From Porphyromonadaceae bacterium H1 (GTDB taxonomy: Bacteria; Bacteroidota; Bacteroidia; Bacteroidales; Paludibacteraceae): DNA of 64,000 nt. The position numbers and the translations under genes are program-made. Shown here one piece after another: positions 9,931 to 20,000 of this stretch (the first letter of the stretch is position 1; the number at the start of each line of letters is the position of its first letter). Under the pieces are notes generated by a model. It was not told where the DNA came from, made no database searches, and saw only the letters and a list, made by a program, of their open reading frames with translations. The stretch covers positions 1 to 64,000 of the forward strand of contig BDEJ01000043.1 of NCBI GenBank assembly GCA_001653155.1. Direction: 5' to 3'.

Positions 9931-9940
9931 ACCTCTCTCC

Positions 9941-11356
9941 ATGAGTCCTAAACAGTCTTCGCTACTGAAATATCTCTTTTTCGATATCTTGTCGGCTTTT
10001 GTCGTATGGGTGCTCTTCATGTATTTCAGACAGATTGTAAATGATGGAAAGCTTTTTGAGCACGTACAAGTATTCATCCCTAAATACAACTTCTTCTCAA
10101 GTCTGCTGGTATATCCCATCTTTTGCCTGTTTGTCCATTGGCTGTCGGGCTTCTATATAAACCCGCTATCGCACAATAAAACGAGCGATTTCCTGACTAC
10201 CTTTAGCTCTTCGATCATCATATCCATCACGATCTTCTTCCTACTGCTGCTCGACGACGTGGTTGTCGACTACCAGCAATATTACTATTCCCTACTCGTA
10301 CTGCTCGGGTTACAATTGAGCATCACTTTGGCCTTCCGGTTGATTATCACATCGAAAATTCAGTACAACTATCGGCGGAAACGCTGGAGTATAAACACGG
10401 CCATCGTCGGAGACGGCTCCAACGCCCAACGAATAGCGGGTGAAATACAGATGAATTCGGATCGCAACACAATCATCGGTTTCGTTAGCGAAAGAAGGCA
10501 AAGAGCGAGCAAGCAAGCGCATACAGCCTTCCCGATGCTGGGCGATTTATCTCAAATCGAGAAGCTTATCGAACAACACCGGATCGAGGAAGTAATCATA
10601 GCTCTGGACGAGAACGACGAACAAAGGCTCTACTCGATTATCAACACCCTGTTTCGTTTCAACATCGAAATCCGCTTTACCGCACGGATACACGAGATTC
10701 TGACCGGGAGTGCCGAAGTGCAGCGCCCCGGCATCAGCCCTTTGGTCAGCATTACCTCCCCTTCGATGCCCGACTGGCAGATCTGTGTAAAGCGCTTTTT
10801 CGACATAAGCATATCAGCCTTCTCCTTAAGCATCCTATCGCCTCTGCTGCTGCTTTTCTCCATCTGGATAAAAATAGACTCCCGCGGAAGCGTCTTCTAC
10901 AAGCAGGAGCGACTGGGGCGCAACGGCATTCCTTTCGACATACTCAAATTCAGAACGATGAAAGCCGGAGCTGAAAATGGTCTTCCTCAGCTCAGCAGCG
11001 CCCACGACGAGCGAGTCACCTCGGCCGGAAAGATACTACGTAAATACCGCTTGGACGAAATACCGCAATTCTGGAACGTTCTTAAAGGCGAGATGAGTAT
11101 CGTAGGCCCTCGACCCGAGCGCAGATATTACATCGAGAAAATTATGCAATCGGCTCCCTATTACTGCCTGATTTATAAAATCCGGCCCGGATTGACCTCG
11201 TGGGGGCCCATTCGGATCGGCTACTCGGACAGCATAGAAAAAATGATCGAACGACTCAATTACGACCTCGTGTATATGGACAAGATGTCGCTGATGGTTG
11301 ATTTGAAAATCCTCCTTCTCACCTTCGAAGTTATCTTCCGAGGCAAGGGAGTATAG
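9941..11356 (+). CDS. Polyprenyl-phosphate sugar-1-phosphate transferase (WcaJ/WbaP type)
   Basis: The 471-residue protein has four or five N-terminal transmembrane segments (about 10-125). A central nucleotide-binding-like domain follows (about 145-260). The C-terminal bacterial sugar transferase domain (about 280-471) carries the signature segments KFRTM, RKYRLDEIPQFWNVLKGEMS and VGPRPE. Enzymes of this type load the first sugar phosphate onto undecaprenyl phosphate at the cytoplasmic face, starting capsule, exopolysaccharide or O-antigen repeat units. The sugar used cannot be told from sequence. No other capsule genes are nearby, so it may serve a locus elsewhere. It sits directly after the YrdC-family gene with a 10-bp gap. 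Confidence 0.9.
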   Translation: MSPKQSSLLKYLFFDILSAFVVWVLFMYFRQIVNDGKLFEHVQVFIPKYNFFSSLLVYPIFCLFVHWLSGFYINPLSHNKTSDFLTTFSSSIIISITIFFLLLLDDVVVDYQQYYYSLLVLLGLQLSITLAFRLIITSKIQYNYRRKRWSINTAIVGDGSNAQRIAGEIQMNSDRNTIIGFVSERRQRASKQAHTAFPMLGDLSQIEKLIEQHRIEEVIIALDENDEQRLYSIINTLFRFNIEIRFTARIHEILTGSAEVQRPGISPLVSITSPSMPDWQICVKRFFDISISAFSLSILSPLLLLFSIWIKIDSRGSVFYKQERLGRNGIPFDILKFRTMKAGAENGLPQLSSAHDERVTSAGKILRKYRLDEIPQFWNVLKGEMSIVGPRPERRYYIEKIMQSAPYYCLIYKIRPGLTSWGPIRIGYSDSIEKMIERLNYDLVYMDKMSLMVDLKILLLTFEVIFRGKGV

Positions 11357-11376
11357 CAATATCGAAGTTATTTACC

Positions 11377-11384
11377 TATCTTTG
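11377..11384 (+). promoter_or_regulatory. -7 promoter element TATCTTTG
   Basis: TATCTTTG fits TAnnTTTG and lies 26 bases before the ATG of the ClC gene. No clear -33 box is present. Confidence 0.45.
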
Positions 11385-11410
11385 TTGTTCGCTTAGCCTG
11401 TAAGTAACAA

Positions 11411-13195
11411 ATGGATAAATTTGAAAATTATTATTCCCGAATGCTTGAATGGCGAGAACGCTACATCACGCAACGTCAGTTCATTCTTTTTCTAAGCTTT
11501 CTCGTCGGTCTTTTTGCCTCTTTGGCCGCCTTTCTACTCAAAACATCCATCCATGCCATCCACAGTTTTTTGGATAATCTCCTGGTCGACAACGACTCCG
11601 TCAACTATTGGTATCTCTTCACTCCTGCCATCGGAATTTTAATCACGATGCTCTTCGTGCGCTATGTAGTAAAGGACAATATCAGCCACGGGGTAACGCG
11701 TATTTTATATGCCATTTCACAGCGGAAAAGCATCATCAAACTGCACAACGTATGGACTTCGCTGGTGGGAAGCTCCATCACCATCGGTTTTGGTGGGTCG
11801 GTAGGGGCAGAAGCTCCGATCGTTCTCACCGGGTCCGCTATCGGTTCCAATCTGGGCAAGTTCTTCAAAATGGATCAAAAGACCCTGATGCTCCTCGTCG
11901 GATGCGGTGCGGCAGGCGCCATCGGAGGTATCTTTAAGGCTCCGATTGCCGGGCTGGTCTTCACCCTCGAGGTACTGATGCTCGACATGACTTTGACTTC
12001 CATCGTTCCCTTGCTGATAGCTTCGGTCACAGCAACCTCCTTTACTTACTTCCTGACCGGAAGCTCTTTTATGTTCGACTTTTCGGTACAAGAGGCCTTT
12101 GCGGTACAACGCATTCCCTTTTTAATCTTGCTGGGGGTGGTTTGCGGCTTGGTATCCCTTTATTTTACACGGGGTATGAACTGGCTCGAAGGGCTTTTCC
12201 GGAAAATCAAAAATCCTTTCATCAAATGGGCTGTCGGAGGCTCGGTGCTTAGCCTGCTGATTTTCATCTTCCCGCCTCTTTACGGAGAAGGCTATGGAGA
12301 AATCGAAGCGATACTCAACGGAGAAGCTTTTCAGACTCTTTCCAACAGTCCCTTTATGGCCTTAGCAGAAAGCCCCTACATATTGCTTATTTACTTTACG
12401 CTTATCGTAGGATTTAAGATATTCGCCTCCGCATCGACGACAAGCGGAGGGGGCGTCGGTGGAATTTTTGCTCCATCGCTGTTCATAGGCTGTTTTGCAG
12501 GATTTGTTGTTGCTCAAACACTCGGATACATCGGATTTCAGGTACCCGAGTCGAATTTTGCTTTGGCCGGCATGTCGGGAGTGATGTCGGGAGTAATGCA
12601 CGCCCCGTTAACCGGAATATTTCTGATTGCCGAACTGACGGGCAGCTACAACCTCTTCATGTCGTTGATGATTGTTTCCACCATTTCGTACTTGACCATC
12701 ATTCTTTTTGAACCCCACAGCCTTTACGCCATGCGTTTGGCGCAGCGAGGCGAGTTGCTCACCCACCACAAAGACAAAGCAGTGTTAACGCTCCTAAAAA
12801 CCGAAAACGTCATCGAGACCGATCTGACAGTTCTCTCTCCCGAAATGAACTTAGGAGAAATCGTAAAAGCCATATCTCAATCGAAACGAAATATTTTCCC
12901 GGTTGTGAACCCCAAGAACCAAGTTCTCATGGGCATCGTATTGTTGGACGAAGTGCGCAACATCATGTTCCGACCCGAACTTTACAAGCGATTTACGGCC
13001 AAACAACTGATGATATTCCCTCCGGCAACCATCAACCAAAATATGCCGATGGAAAAGGTCATGGAAATATTCGAAGACACCGGAGCCTGGAACCTCCCCG
13101 TGGTTGACGACCAAAAACATTACATCGGTTATGTATCCAAGTCGAAGATATTCAACTCTTATCGACACGTTTTGGTTCATTTCTCCGAGATATAA
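11411..13195 (+). CDS. ClC-family chloride channel/antiporter with CBS domain pair
   Basis: The 594-residue membrane protein has the ClC fold, with many transmembrane helices to about residue 440. Its selectivity segment GSVGAEAPIV corresponds to GxExP; Glu134 is in the place of the gating/proton glutamate, which suggests that H+/Cl- exchange or gating is possible. A second family segment, SGGGVGGIFAPSLFIG, lies in the middle, followed by GVMSGVMHAPLTGIFLI. The C-terminal 130 residues form two CBS domains (from about 465), which usually bind adenine nucleotides and regulate transport. It acts in the inner membrane in ion homeostasis or acid resistance. It has its own -7 element, and radA follows 21 bp after its stop. 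Confidence 0.92.
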   Translation: MDKFENYYSRMLEWRERYITQRQFILFLSFLVGLFASLAAFLLKTSIHAIHSFLDNLLVDNDSVNYWYLFTPAIGILITMLFVRYVVKDNISHGVTRILYAISQRKSIIKLHNVWTSLVGSSITIGFGGSVGAEAPIVLTGSAIGSNLGKFFKMDQKTLMLLVGCGAAGAIGGIFKAPIAGLVFTLEVLMLDMTLTSIVPLLIASVTATSFTYFLTGSSFMFDFSVQEAFAVQRIPFLILLGVVCGLVSLYFTRGMNWLEGLFRKIKNPFIKWAVGGSVLSLLIFIFPPLYGEGYGEIEAILNGEAFQTLSNSPFMALAESPYILLIYFTLIVGFKIFASASTTSGGGVGGIFAPSLFIGCFAGFVVAQTLGYIGFQVPESNFALAGMSGVMSGVMHAPLTGIFLIAELTGSYNLFMSLMIVSTISYLTIILFEPHSLYAMRLAQRGELLTHHKDKAVLTLLKTENVIETDLTVLSPEMNLGEIVKAISQSKRNIFPVVNPKNQVLMGIVLLDEVRNIMFRPELYKRFTAKQLMIFPPATINQNMPMEKVMEIFEDTGAWNLPVVDDQKHYIGYVSKSKIFNSYRHVLVHFSEI

Positions 13196-13216
13196 AAAGT
13201 AAGCAAAGCACTACCT

Positions 13217-14587
13217 ATGGCAAAAACAAAGTCGATTTACGTCTGTCAAAACTGCGGTGCGGATTCGCCCAAGTGGATCGGTAAGTGCCCCTCCTGCGGC
13301 GAATGGAACAGCTATGTCGAAGAAATCGTAAGTAAAGCGTCTACCGGCAAAATATCTTTGGCGGCATCGGAGCGGACGAAGCAAAAGCCGATACGTATTT
13401 CCGAAATCGAGACCGAAGAAGAAAGCCGTTTCGATACCGGAAGCCAAGAGTTGAATCGAGTGCTGGGAGGCGGCATGGTCGAAGGTTCTCTGGTGCTTAT
13501 CGGAGGAGAGCCGGGTATTGGAAAGTCGACGCTCGCCCTGCAAGTAGCGCTCCACATCCAATCCCGAAAGACCTTATACGTATCGGGCGAAGAGAGTAGC
13601 AAACAGATAAAACTACGTGCAGAACGTCTTTCCTTCAACAATCCCAATTGCTACATTCTGAGTGAAACCTCGCTCGAGCAAATCTTCACGCACATACAAA
13701 ACGTGCAACCCGATTTGGTGGTAATCGACTCGATACAAACCATCAGTACCGAAAGCATCGAGTCGTCCCCCGGCAGCGTATCACAAGTGCGCGAATGTGC
13801 TTCGGCCCTTCTCAAATTCTGCAAGACAAGTGCAACGCCCGTCATCCTGATTGGGCACATCAATAAAGAAGGTAGCATCGCCGGCCCAAAAGTATTGGAG
13901 CATATTGTGGACACAGTCCTGCAGTTCGAAGGCGACCAGCATTACATCTACCGTATTCTGCGCTCCATAAAGAATCGCTTCGGAAGCACATCGGAACTGG
14001 GTATTTTTGAGATGCAACAATCAGGCTTACGCGAAGTGAGCAACCCTTCGGAACTCCTGCTTTCACAAAATCACGAAGGCCTCAGCGGGGTAGCCATAGC
14101 CTCGGCCATAGAAGGAGTAAGACCCTTTCTTATCGAGGCGCAAGCCTTGGTGAGCTCCGCGGCCTATGGCACACCGCAACGCTCCAGCACCGGATTCGAC
14201 CTGCGGCGCCTGAACATGCTGCTGGCTGTTCTCGAAAAACGAGCCGGATTCAAGCTGGCACAAAAAGACGTCTTTCTGAACATTGCCGGAGGGATAAAAG
14301 TAAACGACCCAGCCATAGACCTGGCTATAATTTCCGCTATTCTTTCTTCCAATGTGGATGTAGCCATCGAAAGGCAGATATGTATGGCCGGAGAAGTCGG
14401 ACTCTCAGGAGAAATCCGTCCGGTAAACCGCGTTGAACAGCGCATACTCGAAGCCGAAAAACTGGGATTCCGGAAAATCATCGTTCCTCAGGCCAATCTC
14501 CGTAGCTTCGGAAACCGCAAGCTGAACATAGAGATTCTTCCTGTGAGAAAGGTAGAAGAAGCTTTCCGAAAACTGTTCAACCCCTGA
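13217..14587 (+). CDS. radA: DNA repair protein RadA (Sms)
   Basis: The 456-residue protein has all parts of RadA. There is an N-terminal C4 zinc finger (CQNCG and CPSCG within residues 10-30) and a RecA-like ATPase with Walker A GGEPGIGKST (Lys103). The RadA-specific KNRFGS motif follows, and a C-terminal Lon-protease-like domain (about 290-456) that has a structural rather than proteolytic role. RadA helps branch migration of recombination intermediates in the cytoplasm. Length and domain order match the family exactly. It lies 21 bp after the ClC gene and just before the tRNA-Lys gene, both on the plus strand. Confidence 0.97.
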   Translation: MAKTKSIYVCQNCGADSPKWIGKCPSCGEWNSYVEEIVSKASTGKISLAASERTKQKPIRISEIETEEESRFDTGSQELNRVLGGGMVEGSLVLIGGEPGIGKSTLALQVALHIQSRKTLYVSGEESSKQIKLRAERLSFNNPNCYILSETSLEQIFTHIQNVQPDLVVIDSIQTISTESIESSPGSVSQVRECASALLKFCKTSATPVILIGHINKEGSIAGPKVLEHIVDTVLQFEGDQHYIYRILRSIKNRFGSTSELGIFEMQQSGLREVSNPSELLLSQNHEGLSGVAIASAIEGVRPFLIEAQALVSSAAYGTPQRSSTGFDLRRLNMLLAVLEKRAGFKLAQKDVFLNIAGGIKVNDPAIDLAIISAILSSNVDVAIERQICMAGEVGLSGEIRPVNRVEQRILEAEKLGFRKIIVPQANLRSFGNRKLNIEILPVRKVEEAFRKLFNP

Positions 14588-14656
14588 TAACCAGCCAAGG
14601 AAGGAATAAGACTGTATTTTTTGACGGATTTTCGCCCGCAGTCCAAAATATTTGCT

Positions 14657-14664
14657 TACCTTTG
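14657..14664 (+). promoter_or_regulatory. -7 promoter element TACCTTTG for tRNA-Lys
   Basis: TACCTTTG ends 14 bases before the first base of the tRNA, a spacing that would give a very short 5' leader. It fits TAnnTTTG. No -33 box at the standard spacing was recognised. Confidence 0.5.
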
Positions 14665-14678
14665 CAGCCGAAGTGATT

Positions 14679-14751
14679 GACTCCGTAGCTCAGCTGGTAG
14701 AGCAACAGACTCTTAATCTGTGGGTCGTGGGTTCGAGCCCCACTGGGGTCA
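14679..14751 (+). tRNA. tRNA-Lys (anticodon CUU)
   Basis: The 73-base sequence folds as a full cloverleaf. The acceptor stem GACTCCG pairs with TGGGGTC. The anticodon stem ACAGA/TCTGT carries the loop CTCTTAA, giving anticodon CTT. The T arm is GTGGG-TTCGAGC-CCCAC. The CCA end is not encoded. A -7 promoter and a terminator flank it, so it is a single-gene unit. Confidence 0.95.
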
Positions 14752-14775
14752 CATAAACCTCCTTTAATAAAGACG

Positions 14776-14815
14776 GATGCCGTAGCAGCTTATTAGCTCT
14801 ACGGCATCTTTCTTT
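14776..14815 (+). terminator. Rho-independent terminator after tRNA-Lys
   Basis: GATGCCGTAG (14776-14785) pairs with CTACGGCATC (14799-14808). An inner AGCT/AGCT extension closes a TATT loop. TTTCTTTA follows. Confidence 0.8.
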
Positions 14816-15137
14816 ATATGCTCGAAAAGGACAAAGAGGTTATTCGTTTACCTCACTTAAGTCGAGCGTGTTTGGAGGTAATTTACTCCTCTCTTTTATC
14901 CAAAGGATATCAAAAGGTCAATAGATATACATCTTTTTTTGGGGGGGATAGCCCCACATCTGCTCGAACTTCAATAGTCTTCCGCTCTGTTTTATGATGC
15001 TTAGCGAATGCGATCAAGGCAGCGCAAGGTGAGCCAAAGAAAGTCAAGCAACTCCCTCAGCGGAGCAAGGCAGGATAAAAACGAATATAGCAGTTTTTCA
15101 GAATGAGATTTGGAAAAATCCTTCCGACTGATTAATT
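14816..15137. other. Intergenic region before the sigma-factor gene
   Basis: About 320 bases hold no open reading frame of note. A GGGGGGG run followed by GCCCC at about 14941-14956 could form a small stem. No TAnnTTTG promoter was recognised before the sigma gene, which may therefore use another promoter class. Nothing else was seen. Confidence 0.5.
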
Positions 15138-15758
15138 TTGAGCCGGATTAACCTTAGAAGTGTCAAATTGAATTCGGAAGATAAAATATTGGTTGAATTG
15201 CTTCAATCGGATTCTACTCATGCATTCGATTTGTTGTACAAACGCTATAGCGGCAAGTTGTACAACTTTGTCATGAAAATATCGAATTACGACGCCTACC
15301 GCTCGGAAGAGATTGTACAGCGCACTTTCATCAAAATTTGGGAGCTGCGAAAAGAACTGAATCCCGAGAAATCCTTCCATTCCTTTATCGGAACCATAGC
15401 ACGAAACATGTTGATGAACGAATATAACCACGAAGTAATCGAATATATTTACCGAAACTATATCGTCCGAAAAAAACAAGAGGCCGAAATCTCAACTTCT
15501 TCCGAAGAAAAGATCGAATACACATTTCTCACTCATTATCTCGATACGCTCATCGACGAACTCCCTTCAGCCTGCAAGGAAGTTTATCGCCTCAGCCGGC
15601 TGAATGCCTATAGCAATAAAGAAATAGCCTCTCGGCTTAGAAAATCGGAAAGCACAGTGGAGAAGCAGCTTATGAAGGCCAATAAATTCATACGTGAGAA
15701 GGTAAAACAACACTACGACAAGATATTTCTGACTTTGCTCCTTTGCAGCTTGTGCTAA
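15138..15758 (+). CDS. ECF-type RNA polymerase sigma factor (FecI-like)
   Basis: The protein has sigma region 2 at about residues 20-90 (DLLYKRYSGKLYNFV, then EEIVQRTFIKIWELR). Region 4 is at about 135-195, with the helix-turn-helix YSNKEIASRLRKSESTVEKQ. It lacks regions 1 and 3, as is usual for ECF factors. The first in-frame start that keeps region 2 whole is TTG at 15138; a second TTG is at 15168, and the first ATG comes too late (codon 46). In Bacteroidales such a factor, held by the FecR-like protein encoded next, activates the neighbouring SusC/SusD operon when SusC binds its ligand. The last residues (LTLLLCSLC) are unusually hydrophobic. The FecR gene starts 60 bp later. Confidence 0.88.
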   Translation: MSRINLRSVKLNSEDKILVELLQSDSTHAFDLLYKRYSGKLYNFVMKISNYDAYRSEEIVQRTFIKIWELRKELNPEKSFHSFIGTIARNMLMNEYNHEVIEYIYRNYIVRKKQEAEISTSSEEKIEYTFLTHYLDTLIDELPSACKEVYRLSRLNAYSNKEIASRLRKSESTVEKQLMKANKFIREKVKQHYDKIFLTLLLCSLC

Positions 15759-15818
15759 ATATTTAGCGAATGATAGAGGAGTTTTCCTCTTTGAATTGTA
15801 TAAAGTAAAAAAGAATAA

Positions 15819-16814
15819 ATGTCCGATCAAATAGTAAGTTTATTTGAGAAATATTTAGCCAACAGCGCCTCAGAGGCAGAAAAGTCTGAGCTGGACGGCT
15901 GGATAGCCCGTAACGAGGAATTACGGTCCTGGCTCGACTGCCAATTAGCGGACTCTCCGCAGTATATGGATGCAGCCCTACAACAGAAAATACTGGAAAA
16001 CATACATCAATTGCTAGTCCAACAGCAGAAAAAGAAGCGCCTCCGCTTGCCCTTTTGGACAAGATACGTTGCAGCAGCCGCGCTTGTACTCCTGCTCATC
16101 GGTAGCTTAGCAATCATTTGGCGAAACGATTCCAAGTCGGTTTTATATACCGAAGTCGAGGCTATTCGCGGGCAAAAGTCCACCGTTACACTGCCGGATG
16201 GAACGAAGGTGATACTCAACTCCGAATCAAAAATACGTTACGGTACAGACTTCAGCAAACCCAAACGCCGGGTGGAGTTGACCGGAGAAGCTTACTTTTA
16301 TGTTGCCACAGACAAAGACAAGCCCTTCGTCGTGCACGCCGGAGAGGTGTCGGTAAAAGCCTTAGGAACAAGCTTTAACGTTAGAGCCTACCCGGAAGAA
16401 AACTCGATCTCTACAACGCTGACCGAAGGACGAGTCGAGCTGGAAACCCCTTGTGAGAAAAAAAGTTTACAACCCAATCAGCGCCTCGAGTATGACTCCG
16501 GAAGCAAACAAACAGCTCTGATAGAGCTCAACGACGCTCAACAGTCTGTTGGCTGGCTCAACGACCAGCTCAGCTTCGAAAATGCCACCTTAGCGGAACT
16601 GGCAGGCAACCTAAGCAGAACTTATAACGTTGAAATCACCTTCTCTCCGGAATCCATCAAGGAACAACGCTTTACCGGATGCATACGAAACAACAGCTTA
16701 CAGTCTGTTCTGCGGATTCTTTCACTCACATCGCCCATCCGTTACGAAATACAAGAGCAGAAAATCATTCTCTACGAGGTACCGGGCGAGAGCAAGCTCT
16801 TCAAAAAGCCTTAA
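15819..16814 (+). CDS. FecR-type anti-sigma factor
   Basis: The 331-residue protein has an N-terminal cytoplasmic part (1-72) that would bind the sigma factor. A single transmembrane helix lies at about 75-97. A periplasmic FecR domain follows (about 108-205, with GQKSTVTLPDGTKVILNSES and the segment VKALGTSFNVRAY). The C-terminal domain (about 245-325) is of the DUF4974 type and resembles an STN fold. In this family the periplasmic part contacts the STN domain of the partner SusC and passes the signal to the sigma factor through the membrane. The gene lies between the sigma gene and the STN-bearing SusC, the canonical order for a trans-envelope signalling unit. Confidence 0.93.
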   Translation: MSDQIVSLFEKYLANSASEAEKSELDGWIARNEELRSWLDCQLADSPQYMDAALQQKILENIHQLLVQQQKKKRLRLPFWTRYVAAAALVLLLIGSLAIIWRNDSKSVLYTEVEAIRGQKSTVTLPDGTKVILNSESKIRYGTDFSKPKRRVELTGEAYFYVATDKDKPFVVHAGEVSVKALGTSFNVRAYPEENSISTTLTEGRVELETPCEKKSLQPNQRLEYDSGSKQTALIELNDAQQSVGWLNDQLSFENATLAELAGNLSRTYNVEITFSPESIKEQRFTGCIRNNSLQSVLRILSLTSPIRYEIQEQKIILYEVPGESKLFKKP

Positions 16815-17078
16815 CCCCGTCTGCTCAGCTCCACGAATAAGCTGTTATTTCCTCTCCGACTATCCGAAAGGATGTGATGCGTCTGCAAGCTACAAGCTTC
16901 GGCGAGCATGTCTTCTGACACATAGAAATTTACTCCGGCTCTCTGCAGCGGCATCCCGCTTAGGAAGTCAAGCAGAGCCTCATATTTTAACTTTCTTTAA
17001 ATAGAGGAATTCCCTCCTCTCGCTTGTATATATTACGTATATCAATGCTATTTATACCAATCAATAGAAAAACGGCCT

Positions 17079-20000
17079 ATGAAAACACATCTCTTCCGTT
17101 CTATCCAAGGAACGGTTACGTTACGGTATTTTTTATCCTTAGTTTTCTTTTTCTGGTTTTCGACACTTTTTTCACAAATCAGTATCAATGTCGAAAATCA
17201 ATCCATCCGCAGCATATTAAAGTCGATAGAAAGCCAGTCGAATCAGACTTTCTTTTTTAATGAAGGCTTACCCGAACTCGACAAGACCGCCTCGTTGAAA
17301 GTTAGCGGAGTAAGCTTAGAGGCTGCTCTCAAGAAACTATTCGAAAACACAGGTATCGCCTACAGCATCGAAGGGCAAACCATCGTCCTGACTTCGAAGT
17401 CCAAACTTCCGCCTCCGCCGGCATCATCGAAGGCGACTCTTTCCGGGCGTGTCGATATTTCCGGTTCCGTTACCGACGAGTCCGGCGAAGCCTTGCCCGG
17501 AGTATCGGTGGTAGTAAAAGGCAGTACGCAAGGCGTACTCACCAACGCAAAAGGAGTCTATAACCTCAAGAACGTTCCTGCTAACGGAAGCCTCGTGTTT
17601 ACTTATGTGGGAATGAAAAGTCTAGAAGTAGCCATTGAGAAGCAAAAACAAATCGACGTAAGCATGTCTTACGAGTCGAAAGAAATAGACGAATTGGTAA
17701 TCATCGGTTACGGAACGGTAAAGAAAAGAGACTTGACGGGCTCGGTAGCTTCCGTAAAGATGACGAATGTCAATACAATCTCAACCGCGTCTGTCATGCA
17801 AGCATTAAAAGGGAAAATAGCCGGATTAAGCATCATTCAAAACAGCGCCCAACCGGGTGGAGGATTGGATATATTGGTCCGAGGCGGTTCGGGCGGATCC
17901 AGATATACAGACGATACACCCTTGTATGTGATAGACGGAGTACCTGCTTTAGCTCTCGATCAACCCGGAAGTAACAACGAAAGGCTCAATGCCGGAACAC
18001 AAAGCATACTTAATTTTATCAACCCGAACGATGTCGCCTCAGTAGAAGTTTTGCGGGATGCCTCTGCAACAGCCATTTACGGAGCCCGGGCTGCAGCCGG
18101 TGTAATACTCATTACTACCAAAAGAGGTGAAACGGGTAAACCTCTCGTAAGCTATTCCAGCTCTTTTGCCCTGCAAAAACACAGCAACATTTTCGATGTG
18201 TTCTCGCTGAAAGAATGGATGGAGGAAAAAAACATCGCAAGTTGGGATTTCTGGATGTTCGATAACGGAGTAATACCCTATGGAAACCGAACATTGGAGA
18301 TAGCAATGAAATATCCGAAAAACGGCGTTGCTTATGAACTTCCTTACGATGACAATGATATCGCCCAAGCCGGCGAAGGTACGGATTGGGTCAATCTCGT
18401 TACCAGAGATGGTTCGATACAGCAACATAACTTAAGCCTACGAGGAGGCTCGTCGATGACCCAATATTTGCTATCGCTCAACTATTTCGACCATCAAGGA
18501 ATTATTAAAAATTCAGGGATAAAAAGGTATTCGACACGATTAAATTTTGACCAAACAATCAACAGAATCTTCAAAGCCGGTATAAATCTGACTCTGAATC
18601 GAGTTGAAAGTGATAATACCCCCTTAGGGGAAGAGCAGTACGAAAAATCGGGCTTGATACGCTCTGCAGTACAAATGGGTCCACACATCAAGGCCATAGA
18701 TGAAAACGGAAACTACCCGATCAATCCGCTTTTACCCACCCAACCCAATCCTTATTCACTGTTGTTGGTAACAGACGAGAGCCGGTCGGATCGCTTACTG
18801 GGGAACTTCTTCGTGACAATTGAGCCGCTCAAGAATCTCATATTCAAGCTAAATGCAGGCACCGATTTGGCTTATCAAACCCGCAATACTTATATGCCTA
18901 AGGCTACGCTACATGGTGGCCTTGCCGGAGGAGAGGCCGGCATCAGCCACACGAACTCCCAAAGTTTTTTGGCCGATATTCACGGAACATACACATTCGA
19001 TTTGAATAAGATACACCGCTTCACGATTATGGCAGGGGGTTCGGCCGAGAAAATTGTTTCCAATAGCCATTTTTTAGGAAACAATAAGTTCCTTACGGAT
19101 GGTTTTAAATGGTATAATCTCCAATCGGGTGAAGGTACGAGAAGAGTTGAGTCGTCAGGAGAAGAAAATCAAGTCCGTTCGGTGTTTTCACGGATTAATT
19201 ACAGCCTGATGGACCGCTATTTGTTTACCGGAACCTTCCGTATCGACGGAGCAAGCGTATTTGCAAAAAATCATAAATGGGGCTATTTCCCTTCGCTTGC
19301 ATTCGCCTGGAATATGGCAGAAGAACCCTTTATGGAGTTTGCCAAACCGACCTTGGACATGCTTAAACTACGACTGAGCTATGGCGAAACCGGAAACTCA
19401 AACATCCGGGAAAATGCATTTTTTACTTATTACGCGCAACACGCTTGGAACGACGGCACAAAAAAGCCACAGACCGGCGTTTTTACATTACAATTGGAGA
19501 ACCCCGACTTGAAATGGGAAACTACAGCAGTGTACAATGCAGGTATAAACCTGTCGCTCTTCAATAGTAAAGTAGACTTTTCATTCGATTATTTCAGACG
19601 GGTCACTTACGATTTGCTGCACCCTAAAGAGCTTAACTCCTACCACGATGTCAGCTTCGTAATGAGCAACATCGGTAAGATGCAGGGAAGCGGTTTTGAA
19701 ATCACATTGAATACCAAAAACTTCTCAAGAAAAAATTTCACCTGGCAAAGCGACTTCACCCTCTCGTTATACGAAAACCACTGGTTGGAGCGGGAACCCG
19801 ACTGGAAACCCAACATATATGAAAATATTAATGACCCCAAATACCCTCGTTACGGATATGTTGCCGAACGCATCCTGCAAATTGGCGATCCGCTTCCGGA
19901 AGCACAGCCCAATCTACTTCCGGGGCAGATTGTACTCAAGGATCTTAACGGTTACAAACGCGACTTAAACGGTGATCCTATATTTGAGAACGGTCGATTT

